DNA of 64,000 nt from Agrobacterium tumefaciens (GCA_025559845.1 CP048472.1:113577-177576), one strand, 5' to 3'; counted from the stretch's first letter, positions 27,765 to 38,115 are shown. Notes: generated by a model from the sequence alone, not told the origin. Program-made: numbers and translations.

Positions 27765-28832
27765 TCAACACATCTTCAGGTATAAGGCTCCCCATTTTGC
27801 GGTCAGATGCTCCGGAGAAAGTTCACCCATGCCCAATTTCTCCAGAGTTATGCCTGTCTCGTTGAAGTCTTCATTCGCGAGCTCAGAGGCATTGTCGAGG
27901 ACCCAATCAATTGCACTGGTGTCGATGTCGAACATCAGGGCTAGTTCCTTGAAAAGAGGCAGGATGCGACAGTCTTCCGTGAGGTATCGGTGCTTCATGT
28001 CCTTCGGCACCCCTTTCGTGGCATTGTGCGACGGGGAGTTGCAAGCAAATGATTCAAGATCCGGCTCGTTCATCCCGTACCAGCGGTTGTCGAGATCAAT
28101 GGTACGCAGAACCTGAAAACCGAAACGTTCCACGATTTTAATTCTGACCTCATCGAGTAATTCCATTTTATCGCAAACCTCTTTTGTCATTCCACCCTTG
28201 TAGAAATAGAAATCCTCCTGATTTCTGATCCTGTCGGCGTTCATGATGACGGTAGCAGGGTGGAATATAACGTTGGTGTTCAGAAGGGCTACATCAAGAA
28301 TATTGGCGCGCCACTCAACACCCCGGGGAAACAAGGAGCTAACCTCGTCACGAGTCTCTTCAGAGAGGGGATTGAGCGACGCTATTTCAATTATATTTTT
28401 TATCGCTTTTACATAGATAGCCCCGTCCTCCCATCTGCAGCCATATGGTGCTGTGGAGGCCTCGATGGTTGCAGCAGTTGCAATAGGGTTTCCTAACAGG
28501 CTCGACATGTGCCCGGGCAACCAGAAGAGCAGTTTCTCGGTTAGGTCATAGTGATTCAGATAAGAGCTCAGTTCTTCACGCGCTCCCGCTTTTGAAGGAA
28601 TGGTTACAAATACAGATCGAGCGCTTTTGAGTGCAGCACCAAGGTCACTGTGTACTGTAGGCCAGAAATGCCCAGAAACAGCGCCCTTGGCTTTCAGCCC
28701 TTGATCGCGGAGGTTGGCGCTGTTGCCGGAGTGATGAGGATGTGTCCACAACGAGACTTCGCGGTCTCGATTGCAAAGGTCAGCAGTTAAAGCACAGCCC
28801 AAGGTGCCAGCACCGATGATGAGTACAGCCAT
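27765..28832 (-). CDS. T-DNA opine synthase (octopine/nopaline dehydrogenase family)
   Basis: 355 residues, close to octopine synthase (358) and shorter than nopaline synthase (413). NAD(P)-binding GAGTLG at 7-12; the family motif NTNVIFHPA (Asn185-His191) contributes catalytic residues; RYLTEDC lies in the helical C-terminal domain. It reductively condenses an amino acid with a keto acid in the plant. Overall it is clearly not nopaline synthase and only distantly resembles octopine synthase. The opine is not identifiable from sequence alone; the nearby catabolic genes suggest a succinamopine-like compound. A plant TATA box lies at 28909-28916. It is the last gene before the right border, the normal opine synthase place. 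Confidence 0.88.
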   Translation of the reverse strand: MAVLIIGAGTLGCALTADLCNRDREVSLWTHPHHSGNSANLRDQGLKAKGAVSGHFWPTVHSDLGAALKSARSVFVTIPSKAGAREELSSYLNHYDLTEKLLFWLPGHMSSLLGNPIATAATIEASTAPYGCRWEDGAIYVKAIKNIIEIASLNPLSEETRDEVSSLFPRGVEWRANILDVALLNTNVIFHPATVIMNADRIRNQEDFYFYKGGMTKEVCDKMELLDEVRIKIVERFGFQVLRTIDLDNRWYGMNEPDLESFACNSPSHNATKGVPKDMKHRYLTEDCRILPLFKELALMFDIDTSAIDWVLDNASELANEDFNETGITLEKLGMGELSPEHLTAKWGALYLKMC

Positions 28833-29234
28833 TTGGTGAAAATATTGGCAATTGTTGTGTTTGATCGTTTTTGATGATGGGATACTTCGACAACCAAAGC
28901 CAACTTCTTATTTATAAATCGTGAGGTGCGACTACGGTTCGATCTGCAAAGTCAGGAATGGCTGCCAACTGACGCTAAAAGTCTAGGAGCATGGGCCTCA
29001 ACCTTTGAAAATTGAGGTGAGCTTATCTTCAAATGTCGCAGAATGACGGGTGCATTTGTTTTATCAGGAAATCTTCAATTTTTGTGGTCCCGACCAAGCT
29101 TTAATTTTCTTTCGTGGGTCCGCGTATGTTTGTCGTACGTGGAAAAACTGCATCGGAAGAAACTCCAGTGATATAAGGAAAGATGTATGATGCCAATGAA
29201 TTTGCCCCTATTGTCTAGCTTCATGATGGCCAGG
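28833..29234 (-). promoter_or_regulatory. Opine synthase promoter region
   Basis: 402 bases between the opine synthase start and the right border. A minus-strand TATAAATA at 28909-28916 is 77 bases before the ATG. TGACGCTAAAAGTC at ~28969-28982 has one TGACG half-site of the ocs-type enhancer found in opine synthase promoters; the second half is poor. GTATGTTTGT at ~29124-29133 matches 10 bases of the overdrive core, although on the T-DNA side of the border. Confidence 0.55.
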
Positions 29235-29259
29235 TGACAGGATATATCAAGCTGTAGCG
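29235..29259 (+). repeat. T-DNA right border repeat (atypical 3' half)
   Basis: Begins TGACAGGATATAT, identical to the 13-base conserved left part of right borders including the VirD2 nick site. It then reads CAAGCTGTAGCG, where the usual ending is GTAAAC-like (only GTA kept). Same orientation as the left border, placed 402 bases beyond an opine synthase start, and the only such sequence on this side. Coding density and GC content rise immediately to the right. The downstream CTGTGCATTTGT at ~29264-29275 resembles an overdrive element. Confidence 0.82.
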
Positions 29260-29349
29260 TACGTCTGTGCATTTGTACGTCCATATGGTCGGTTATTCCT
29301 CTCTGGGTGAACTCGTTAATATGAACGCAATGTGCATTTGCGTTAGAAA

Positions 29350-30447
29350 CTACGTGTAGCTCGTTTGAGCAATTTTGCCTTTGGCGTTGTATCCGTTCGG
29401 AACCAGACACTGCACTGCCGCCATGGTGTCGAAATCCAGCTCTCCGAGTAAGTTGTTATCGCCGGAAAGGGACCGCCCATAACAAGCATTCAGAATTTCA
29501 ACGCCGCTTCGGTGCAAGGGAACGTCAACATCCGCGAGTTCTGCAAGTTGAATCGCAGGAACAAGACCAAATGGAACATCCTCGAGGACATACCTTGTTT
29601 CAGTGTCTGCCGGTCCCAAAGGGTCGTTACCGCGTTCCACAAGAATGGCAGAGGCCTCCGCGACACTGTCAGCCGTGATCCCGAAAGATTTGGCGAAATG
29701 ATCAAGAATAGACGGGACCAACTTTCCATAGGCCGACGCAATTGCGAGACGTTCCCTATCAATGGCCTCCACGAGCCTGCCAACGGTGGGCGTTACGTTG
29801 GTTCTCTGGCCCCAGCTTTCTTTTCGCTCGATACGAGTGAGATTGCATAATGCCGTTGCGAGATGGCTTTCAGGATTGGTGTTGCTAAGAACGATTGTGA
29901 GAATGTCGTCCTTGACGGCGAAGCGGTCGCCGAACAGTTGTGCACATGTCTCCTGAGAGGAGACGGAGCAAGATACTGGGACCGCCGCGATGTCGACTTT
30001 ACCTCTTATCGCCCCGATTTTAACCTCGGTCGGAGACTGGGCTTTCGATGTCAAAACGGTGGTGTTCCAGACGACGATCGGGATCACAGTTCCACGTTCC
30101 GCCAGTTTCTTCGACAGATAAAGGGCTGAAAACGATAGGTGTGCACTGATTATGATTGTGTGTCGTTGCTCCAGGTGAGGGATCAGGCTGTCTAGAACGA
30201 AGCGATGGCCGTAAGCAGGTAGGGCCAACACAATGACGTCGCCCTCCGCCAAGTCTTTTGCATTCCGGCAAACGCCTGGATGAAATTCTCCGGTAATCAC
30301 ACCGGTGACCTTTAACGGGGCACCCTCGACAAGCGCTTTCGTCCGTTGGCCGGACGGAGACCAGACGCTGACGTCGTGGCCGCGCTGCAGCAGAAAGGCT
30401 GCATATCCCATTGCGATTGCGCCTGCCCCTGCTATTGTTGCCTTCAT
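29350..30447 (-). CDS. Opine-dehydrogenase-family oxidoreductase (bacterial side of the border)
   Basis: 365 residues from ATG 30447 (preceded by GAAAGG); longer starts lack support. Rossmann motif GAGAIAMG at 7-14. NTNPESH (Asn189-His195) and RYVLEDVPFG match the same positions in the T-DNA opine synthase and in bacterial opine dehydrogenases. It probably acts in the bacterium, oxidising an opine back to amino acid plus keto acid, or processing an intermediate. Last gene of the leftward operon that includes the dipeptide-type transporter, 100 bases after the ATPase. Its 3' end is ~90 bases from the right border. Confidence 0.8.
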   Translation of the reverse strand: MKATIAGAGAIAMGYAAFLLQRGHDVSVWSPSGQRTKALVEGAPLKVTGVITGEFHPGVCRNAKDLAEGDVIVLALPAYGHRFVLDSLIPHLEQRHTIIISAHLSFSALYLSKKLAERGTVIPIVVWNTTVLTSKAQSPTEVKIGAIRGKVDIAAVPVSCSVSSQETCAQLFGDRFAVKDDILTIVLSNTNPESHLATALCNLTRIERKESWGQRTNVTPTVGRLVEAIDRERLAIASAYGKLVPSILDHFAKSFGITADSVAEASAILVERGNDPLGPADTETRYVLEDVPFGLVPAIQLAELADVDVPLHRSGVEILNACYGRSLSGDNNLLGELDFDTMAAVQCLVPNGYNAKGKIAQTSYT

Positions 30448-30471
30448 TGGCGATGGCCTTTCAAAAAGAGG

Positions 30472-30495
30472 CCGACCACGAGATGTCGCGGTCGG
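30472..30495 (-). terminator. Imperfect hairpin between ATPase and dehydrogenase genes
   Basis: CCGACC-A-CG...CG-C-GGTCGG, GC-rich, in the 100-base gap. No T-run follows in the direction of transcription, so it is more likely an mRNA-processing or attenuation element than a full terminator. Confidence 0.4.
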
Positions 30496-30547
30496 TGTAG
30501 GTTTATGATTTTCGTGATGTTGCGCCCTGTCGTGGGCGTGCGGTGCA

Positions 30548-32410
30548 TCAGTTTGTCTCATCCATCCTGACTAGATGCCCTTCCGAAACTTCACGGTACT
30601 GTCTTGCAGGGGGCTCATAGCCAATCGGCCGGACCGGGCTTTTCAGTTCGTCGCTTGCGATGCCCCGCCGGATCCTGCGTCGCGCAGGATCCGGCACAGG
30701 TACCGCCGCCATAAGCTTCTTGGTGTACGGATGCTGGGGATTTTCGAACACGGCGGCGCGAGGTCCGATTTCGACGATCTCGCCGAGATACATGACCGCC
30801 ACGCGATGGCTCACCCGCTCCACGACCGCCATATCGTGAGAGATGAAGAGGAAGGCGAGGTCGAGGCTCTGTTGCAGATCAAGCAACAGGTTACAAACCT
30901 GCGCTTTGATCGATACGTCAAGCGCGGAAACCGCCTCGTCGGCAACGATGATCTTTGGGTCGAGCATCAGCGCGCGGGCGATGGCGACGCGCTGCCGCTG
31001 ACCACCGGAAAACTCGTGGGGAAAACGCCTCATCATCTCGGGCGATAGCCCAACTTTTTCCATCAGTGCGGCGGCCTTGTCGCGCGCTTGCGATGCCGTT
31101 CCAAGCCGATGCTGAATAAATGGCTCGACAAGGGCGCTGCCGATGCTCAGTCGCGGATTGAGTGAAGCATATGGATCCTGAAACACCATCTGGATCGAGC
31201 GACGCATTTTACGAAGCGAGGAATGATCGAGCTTCATGACATCGTGACCATCAATGACGACGTTGCCGCTAGTCGGATTCAGGAGACGTGTGATTGATCG
31301 GCCGGTCGTCGATTTGCCACAACCCGATTCCCCGACGAGTGAGAGGGTTTCTCCTTGGAAGAGGTTGAAGGACACCTTCTCGACCGCGTGCACGGCGCCT
31401 GCTTTTCGGCTGAAAAAGCCGGAACGTATGTTGAACCGCATTGTCAGGTCTTTGACATCGAGGATCGGCGCCTTGTGCCGGGCGACAGTATCGTTCACCT
31501 CGGCGAGCGGCTGTTCTTCGCCAGTCTTGCTGTCGACGATCGGGAACCGCAATGGCAGTTTCCGGTCCGCCATGGAGCCAAGGCGCGGTACAGCCGAAAG
31601 CAGCGCACGCGTGTACGGATGTCTACCCCGATGGAAGATGTCGTCAGTCGCTCCTGTTTCCACCGCATCCCCGCGAAACATGACGATCGTTCGGTCCGCC
31701 ACTTCCGCCACGACACCCATATCGTGGGTAATGAAAAGGACCGAAGTACCTTCCTCTTCCTGCAGGGTCTTGATGAGATCAAGAATCTGACCCTGGATGG
31801 TCACATCCAACGCTGTTGTGGGCTCGTCGGCGATCAGCAGCTTCGGTTTGGAGGCGAGCGCCATGGCGATCATGACGCGCTGACGCATGCCCCCAGAGAA
31901 CTGATGCGGATATTCGTCGTACCGGCCCTTGGCGTTGGGAATCCGAACCTTTTCAAGCAATCTCAGGACTTCGCCCTTGGCTTCAGCTGCGGAAATTTCT
32001 GTATGAACGGTCAGCGCTTCAGCGATCTGCTTGCCGATCGGGATGATCGGATTGAGCGAGGTCATTGGCTCCTGAAAGATCATTGAGATCTCATTGCCGC
32101 GGACCTGACGCATTTCCTCTTCCGGGAGCGAAAGGAGATTTCTTCCGGCAAGAATGACCTTCCCTTCCACTTTGCTCGACCGTGCCGCCAGAAGCCGCAT
32201 GATGGAAAGCGAAGTGACGGATTTGCCGGAGCCGGACTCTCCGACGATCGCCACAGTCTCACCGGGCGCGATATCGAACGAGATATTACGAATGACCTCT
32301 TTCCAGCCGTTCTCGATCTTGAATGAGGTCGTCAGATCCTGGACGGAGAGCACCGGGGCAAAGTGGGCCGGAGTTCGGCCGGCGACGCTTTCTTGAATTG
32401 GCACGGTCAT
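30548..32410 (-). CDS. Fused dipeptide-type ABC transporter ATPase (DppD-DppF)
   Basis: 620 residues with two complete ATPase domains. First half: Walker A GESGSGKS at 57-64, signature FSGGMRQRVMIAMAL, Walker B LLIADEPTTALD. Second half: Walker A GESGCGKST (~365), signature FSGGQRQRVAIARAL, Walker B IIVADEAVSALD. Each ends with an oligopeptide-type C-terminal extension (HPYTRALLSAVP; HPYTKKLMAAVP). It powers uptake of a peptide-like solute, here probably an opine. Starts inside the stop of the DppC-like permease gene (4-base overlap). Confidence 0.93.
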   Translation of the reverse strand: MTVPIQESVAGRTPAHFAPVLSVQDLTTSFKIENGWKEVIRNISFDIAPGETVAIVGESGSGKSVTSLSIMRLLAARSSKVEGKVILAGRNLLSLPEEEMRQVRGNEISMIFQEPMTSLNPIIPIGKQIAEALTVHTEISAAEAKGEVLRLLEKVRIPNAKGRYDEYPHQFSGGMRQRVMIAMALASKPKLLIADEPTTALDVTIQGQILDLIKTLQEEEGTSVLFITHDMGVVAEVADRTIVMFRGDAVETGATDDIFHRGRHPYTRALLSAVPRLGSMADRKLPLRFPIVDSKTGEEQPLAEVNDTVARHKAPILDVKDLTMRFNIRSGFFSRKAGAVHAVEKVSFNLFQGETLSLVGESGCGKSTTGRSITRLLNPTSGNVVIDGHDVMKLDHSSLRKMRRSIQMVFQDPYASLNPRLSIGSALVEPFIQHRLGTASQARDKAAALMEKVGLSPEMMRRFPHEFSGGQRQRVAIARALMLDPKIIVADEAVSALDVSIKAQVCNLLLDLQQSLDLAFLFISHDMAVVERVSHRVAVMYLGEIVEIGPRAAVFENPQHPYTKKLMAAVPVPDPARRRIRRGIASDELKSPVRPIGYEPPARQYREVSEGHLVRMDETN

Positions 32411-33281
32411 TGCGCGCTCCTTGTTTTCGGATCGATCGCGTCACGGAGCGCGTCACCAAGTATGTTGAGGGCGAGTACGGTAAGGAGAATGGCAAGCGAA
32501 GGAAACACAACGAGCCACCATCCGCTCAGGATGTTTTCGAAACCCTCACGGATCATGCCGCCCCACGTGGCGGTTGGCGGCAGAACGCCAAGGCCGATGA
32601 AGGCCAGCGATGCTTCCGTTCGAATGGCGGAGGCCATCCAGAGCGATGCGACGACCACAATGTCCGATAGAATGTTCGGGAGTATATGAACGCCCATGAT
32701 CCGGAGTGGCGAGAAACCCAGCGACCGTCCCGCCTCAACGAAATCACGCCGTTTCATAGCAATCGTTGGTGCCCGGGCGACGCGAGCGAACGGTGCGGTC
32801 TCTGTGATTGCAATCGCGATGATTAGGTTCTCGAAGCTGGCACCGAGCATAGCGGCAACCATCAAGCCCAACAGAAGGGTGGGAAAGGACAGCATGACAT
32901 CGACGATACCCATCACAATCTGATCGAATATGCCGCCGATGTAGCCTGCCAGAATCCCCAGCGCAGACCCGACCACCATCGCAATCATGACGGACAGAAA
33001 TCCGATGGATAGCGAGATGCGCGCTCCGTAAAGGAGGCGGGAAAGAACATCTCGGCCATAACTATCGGTTCCCAACCAGAATTGTGCGGAGGGCGGGGTC
33101 AGTCGATGAAGAATATTCTGCTTCAAGGGGTCGTATGGCGCGATAAGCGGCGCGAAAACGGCGAGCAAAATAATCAAGGTCAGAAGGCCAATGCCGATCC
33201 ACGAAAAGCGGTTTCGACGGAATGCCTTCAGGACCGGGTTTGGTTGCCGCTCTGGCGCGGCTTGGGAGACAGCGACGTCGG

Positions 33282-33285
<4 letters not shown>
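32407..33285 (-). CDS. ABC transporter permease, DppC type
   Basis: 292 residues. Six hydrophobic segments with the first after a ~25-residue cytoplasmic N-terminus (RNRFSWIGIGLLTLIILLAV). The permease EAA loop reads RRDFVEAGRSLGFSPLRIMG. The family marker GTDSYGRDVLSRLLYGAR is present. It forms the inner-membrane channel with the DppB-type partner; 4-base overlaps on both sides show translational coupling. Confidence 0.92.
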
Positions 33286-34219
<934 letters not shown>

Positions 34220-34223
<4 letters not shown>

Positions 34224-35341
34224 GCGGCGGCCCTTTCGATAGAGACGCGACCTGGGCAGAAGGCGTCCAGATTGGAATTTGTCTGACCATGACAGATCAG
34301 ATCGGCGATAACTCTTCCGACAGAGGGCACAAGTTGGAACCCATGCCCGGAGAAGCCGAAAACATGGATCAAGCCTTCGACTTTTTTCGACAATCCGATG
34401 ACCGGACGGTGGTCTGACGTCATGGCTTCCATGCCCGCCCAGGTTCTGACGATCCGGACGTTCTGCAGTTCAGGAAAGACCCGGACCGCCGCTTGTACCG
34501 ACGCCGCCAACGCGACGACATCGACCGCCGCCGACTGCCTGTCGGCGGCAAGCCTGCCTTGCGATCCGCCGCCGATCAGGAGGGTGCCTTGGGATGTCTG
34601 CTTCAATGAAAGCTTCTTGCCGAACGAGCTGACGACCGGGCTGATTTTCGGGACGCTACGTTCCGTCACGACCATCATTGAGGTTCGGATCGCATGCTGT
34701 AGCGGATCTCCCGCGAGAGCCGAGACGTGATCCGCCCACGCGCCTGCCGCGTTGACGACGAGTTCGACTTCGAATGCGCCGCACGTCGTCTCGACGCGCC
34801 AACCGTTTTCCGATCGGATCATGGAGATCACCAGGCATTCTTCGGCGATCTTCACTCCGGCCTTGATGGCTGCGTCCCGGAATGCCCGGACAGCGCGATG
34901 CGGATCGGCGGAGCCGTCGCTCGACACCCAGGCGCCGCCCAGACAGTGGGCAGACAGACCGGGCAGAAGGCGTTGCATTTCCTCAGGGCCGACAAGCTTC
35001 TCGTGATGATGTCCCATGGCTTCCAGCCGCTTGATGCGCGCCTCGATCTCGTTCAGAGACTGTTCGTCTTCCGCAACCTGTAACTGGCCGCAGGCGACGA
35101 AACCGCAGTCGTCACCGACGAGAGCTTCCATGCCATGCCAGGCTTCGGCAGCCTCGATGCTTAGGGGCAGTTCCGCTACATCCCGACCAAGTGTTCGCAC
35201 GCCTGCGGCGGTTGCGCCGGAAGCGTGGCTTCCGAGAAAATGTCGCTCGACGAGGTGTACAGATACACCTCGTTGCGCTGCTTGCAGAGCGGCCGAAATA
35301 CCGTGAAGACCACCTCCTATGACCAGGACGTCCGCATTCAT
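34220..35341 (-). CDS. FAD-dependent amine/amino-acid oxidoreductase (DAO family), second copy
   Basis: 373 residues. N-terminal dinucleotide motif VLVIGGGLHGISAALQ with the FAD-ribose Glu in VHLVER. C-terminal DAO features: VVNAAGAWAD, VRTWAGMEAMTSDHRPVIG and FGFSGHGFQLVPSVG. Such proteins, like the B subunits of octopine/nopaline oxidase and sarcosine oxidase beta, oxidise secondary amines. It overlaps the iron-sulfur oxidoreductase by four bases. A second DAO protein starts the operon (36994-38115). Two alternative substrate subunits on one electron-transfer module is a plausible reading. Confidence 0.87.
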
Positions 35342-36717
35342 GTCGCACCTGCCACATCTTCCAGAGACGCGATTTCGCCAAGCGTAATCGGCTTGAGCGG
35401 CGGACGGATATGGAAGAAGTTCACGTCCTTGATCGGGAGATCATGAACCTCGGCCAGTAGTGCCTGGACCGTATAGCCGCATTGGCGACCCTGACAGGGC
35501 CCCATTCCGCAGCGCGTAGCAGCTTTGACTGCGCTCGGATCGGCGGGGCTGTTACGGGCGGCAGCTCGGATGGCCCCCGCAGTGACTTCTTCGCATCGAC
35601 ATACGACGACATCGTCGTCGAGCCGGTTCCGTGGAGGCGGGTACATAGCATCGAGGAACGGACGCAATGCGAAGGCTCTTTTACGGCGCTGATCGAGCTT
35701 AGATGCGCGGCGAAGGTTCTCTGTTTCTGAAGAAATTCCAAGTCTGCTGGCAATTCCAAGCGCAGCGATTTCTCCGGAGATAGTCGCGGCAAGCCAGCCC
35801 CCAATTCCGCCCGCATCACCTGCAACGAAAAGCCCTTCGCGACTGGTTTCTCCCCATCGATCTAGCTTCGCCGCCAGATATCCCTGCTCCTCGTTCCAGT
35901 GGTGATCACAGTTCAGCGCCAGGGTCTCATGGATACGCGGCACGATACCTTCATGGACCAACAGCACGTCCGCTTCAACGCGATGACGCTTTCCCTTCGC
36001 TTCCCATGTGAGATACTTCAGACACTGGTCGCCGTCGGCTCGCAGGTCAGAGAAACCCCGAACCATCATGCCGCTACGTTTTATGTCGCGGAGCCAGCGC
36101 AGTCCTTTGAGCAGGCCGCCGAAGTCCCTCCAGGCTCGCGGCAATCGACTTACGGCAGACAATTTCGGGGATGCCGCAGTATCGAGATAGCCGGCTATAC
36201 GTCCACCAAGATTCAGGAACTGGGTGGCATAGAGGAGTGGCAATGGTCCTGCACCGGCGATCCAGACCTTGCCTTCTGGCAACATTCCACCAGATTTCAG
36301 AAGGATCTGGGCGGCTCCCACCGTCATAACTCCTGGCAGCGTCCAACCTTCAAACGGTACAGGTCGTTCTTGTGCGCCGTTTGAGAGCAGCACCGCGCGA
36401 GCCGTGATACGACGCGCCTTGCCCTCCGATGTAAGGAAAAGGCTCCAGGAGTCTTCAATCTGCCAGACTTGAGTTGACGGGAGATATTCCACGCCGGATG
36501 CGCGAAAAGCCGCGGTAAGCGCCTGACCTTTCTGGTAGTCTGTGCCAAGAGCTTCAAAAACCGGGCTTTTTACGTTGCGCTCGACACCGCGGAATATCTG
36601 CCCTCCCGGCGATGGTTGTTCATCAATGACAACCACAGAGGCACCCAGCTCACGCAAACGTATCGCGGCGCTCATTCCGGCCGGCCCGGCCCCGACGATT
36701 GCGACGTCATAGTTCAT
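35338..36717 (-). CDS. Opine oxidase A-like NAD/FAD oxidoreductase with C-terminal BFD [2Fe-2S] domain
   Basis: 459 residues. YDVAIVGAGPAGMSAAIRLR at the N-terminus binds FAD; a second dinucleotide motif (VWIAGAGPLPLL) is at ~152. The C-terminal 80 residues hold VVCRCEEVTAGAIR and CGMGPCQGRQCG, the four-cysteine bacterioferritin-associated-ferredoxin-like cluster typical of OoxA/NoxA and HcnB-type subunits. It passes electrons from amine oxidation to the respiratory chain. The start overlaps the small ferredoxin-like gene by four bases. Confidence 0.88.
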   Translation of the reverse strand: MNYDVAIVGAGPAGMSAAIRLRELGASVVVIDEQPSPGGQIFRGVERNVKSPVFEALGTDYQKGQALTAAFRASGVEYLPSTQVWQIEDSWSLFLTSEGKARRITARAVLLSNGAQERPVPFEGWTLPGVMTVGAAQILLKSGGMLPEGKVWIAGAGPLPLLYATQFLNLGGRIAGYLDTAASPKLSAVSRLPRAWRDFGGLLKGLRWLRDIKRSGMMVRGFSDLRADGDQCLKYLTWEAKGKRHRVEADVLLVHEGIVPRIHETLALNCDHHWNEEQGYLAAKLDRWGETSREGLFVAGDAGGIGGWLAATISGEIAALGIASRLGISSETENLRRASKLDQRRKRAFALRPFLDAMYPPPRNRLDDDVVVCRCEEVTAGAIRAAARNSPADPSAVKAATRCGMGPCQGRQCGYTVQALLAEVHDLPIKDVNFFHIRPPLKPITLGEIASLEDVAGAT

Positions 36718-37013
36718 CGTGAAATCTCCCGGGGTCCGCGCTGACTTTCAATACGCATCCCGTGGCGAACTGGGACGAGACACCCCTGTGTTGACGCAAT
36801 GCCATCAACGATGGCGAGACACTCGAAACACACTCCCATTTGACAGTAAGGAAGCCGTGGTTTGCCGCTGACGGGAGAGCGACGTCCCGCTTCCGGAACG
36901 CGCAGCAGCACGCTGGCAACGGTTTCGCCTTCCCAAGCGATGGTCTCGACGCCATTGACTAGGATGGTCATGTCAGCCGTCTTGTCCGGCCGCTCAAGCA
37001 CACTTTTGAACAT
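36714..37013 (-). CDS. Small (2Fe-2S)-binding subunit of amine oxidase
   Basis: 99 residues from ATG 37013 (GGAAG seven bases upstream); an ATG four codons earlier has no good site. Carries PYCQMGVCFECLAIVDG and TQGCLVPV, the plant-ferredoxin-type cysteine pattern of the SoxA N-terminus and HcnA. VNGVETIAWEGETVASVLL matches the domain start. Together with the neighbouring A-like and DAO subunits it makes a heterotrimeric opine/amine dehydrogenase. Overlaps the end of the upstream DAO gene by ~20 bases. Confidence 0.85.
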   Translation of the reverse strand: MFKSVLERPDKTADMTILVNGVETIAWEGETVASVLLRVPEAGRRSPVSGKPRLPYCQMGVCFECLAIVDGIASTQGCLVPVRHGMRIESQRGPREISR

Positions 37014-38115
37014 CGAATCTTCCATTTGAAAAAGCGGACAGGTCAGTAGACAACCGGCCTTCGATCATTGCAGGCGCCACGATAGCGGCATGGGCAGCGG
37101 CCAACGTCACGCCCGAGTGACAAGCGGCCGCAAAGAGGCCGGGATATTCCTCGGATTGAGCGTATATCGGCGTACCGTCGGGTGGCAGAACCCGGAAGCC
37201 GCTCCACTGGCGGACAAGACGCGCTGACGCCAGAGCAGGAATTATCCGCGTTGCGCGCAAGGCCAGCTTCGTTGCCGAAGCAACAGTAACACCGCGATCT
37301 GTGACATTTTCCTTCGTCGCACCGATCATTACAGTGCCATCGGACGTCTGCCTCAGTCCGCTTGCAGGATAGGGAAGGAGTGGTTCAATGCGTTCCGTAA
37401 CAAGCAACTGACCACGATCTGCTTTAAGCGGAATTTTGAAGCCAAGCGGGTCTGTAAGCGAAGGCGTCGCATGCCCGGCAGCGACGATAACACATGGTGC
37501 TTTATAGCTTCCAAGCGCTGCGGTGACGGTAAATCCGTCAGCGCCGGGAGTGATGGATTGTACGGTGTTGCGGAACAGAATTTTTCCACCGTGAGCAGTC
37601 ACACCTCGTTGCATGGCGGCAAGAAGCTGTAATGGGTTCACGTGACCATCAGCCTTACAGTAACTTGCTCCGACGACCTCCGGCCCGAATGCGACTGCTG
37701 GCATCATTCGCTCTAGCTCAGAGCGATCGACCATCCTCAAATCGCTTGCAGACAGGTAATTGTGTGTCCGCTTATTGAGTGTTTCTCGATTTTCGTATTC
37801 GGTTTCGCTGAGACAGTAAACAAAGCCTCCTGGTCGGGAGTAGTCGATACCAACACCCGCCGATTCAGCCAACTCTTGAACAAAATCCGGCCACAGATCG
37901 GAACTTTCACCCGTTAACTGCTGGTAAGCTGGGGCGTTTGCGCCCTTTCCCTGGGTCCAGACGAGCCCGAAATTCGCACGCGCGGCACGCATGTCCTGAT
38001 CCTGTCCATCCAGGACGATGACGCGTTTCCCGAGTTTGGCTATCCCGTAGGCCAGCGCGGAGCCAACAACGGCCCCGCCCACTACAATTACTTCTGCGTC
38101 CACCTTGATCTCCAT
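36994..38115 (-). CDS. FAD-dependent amine oxidoreductase (DAO family), opine oxidase B-like
   Basis: 373 residues from ATG 38115 (MEIKVDAEVIVVGGAVVGSA), 82 bases from the divergent LysR gene; a longer frame upstream overlaps that gene and is rejected. The FAD motif VVGGAVVGSALAYG is unusual in having Ala-Val in place of Gly at the second position. DAO C-terminal features are SARLVRQWSGFRVLPPDGTPI and ACHSGVTLAAAHAA. First gene of the operon that also contains the iron-sulfur subunits, second DAO gene, ABC importer and dehydrogenase. Likely oxidises the imported opine at its secondary amine. Confidence 0.87.
   Translation of the reverse strand: MEIKVDAEVIVVGGAVVGSALAYGIAKLGKRVIVLDGQDQDMRAARANFGLVWTQGKGANAPAYQQLTGESSDLWPDFVQELAESAGVGIDYSRPGGFVYCLSETEYENRETLNKRTHNYLSASDLRMVDRSELERMMPAVAFGPEVVGASYCKADGHVNPLQLLAAMQRGVTAHGGKILFRNTVQSITPGADGFTVTAALGSYKAPCVIVAAGHATPSLTDPLGFKIPLKADRGQLLVTERIEPLLPYPASGLRQTSDGTVMIGATKENVTDRGVTVASATKLALRATRIIPALASARLVRQWSGFRVLPPDGTPIYAQSEEYPGLFAAACHSGVTLAAAHAAIVAPAMIEGRLSTDLSAFSNGRFDVQKCA

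Larger units (their letters stand above)
10472..29259 (+). mobile_element. T-DNA (left border to right border)
   Basis: 18.8 kb bounded by two border repeats in the same orientation. Everything inside is AT-rich in its intergenic DNA, has plant-type TATA boxes 40-80 bases before start codons, and encodes plant-expressed oncogenes and opine synthases. Order: membrane protein, three plast genes, acs, gene 5, iaaH, iaaM, ipt, plast gene, 6b relic, opine synthase. The acs-5-iaaH-iaaM-ipt order is that of nopaline-type T-DNA; the right end differs. Confidence 0.92.
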
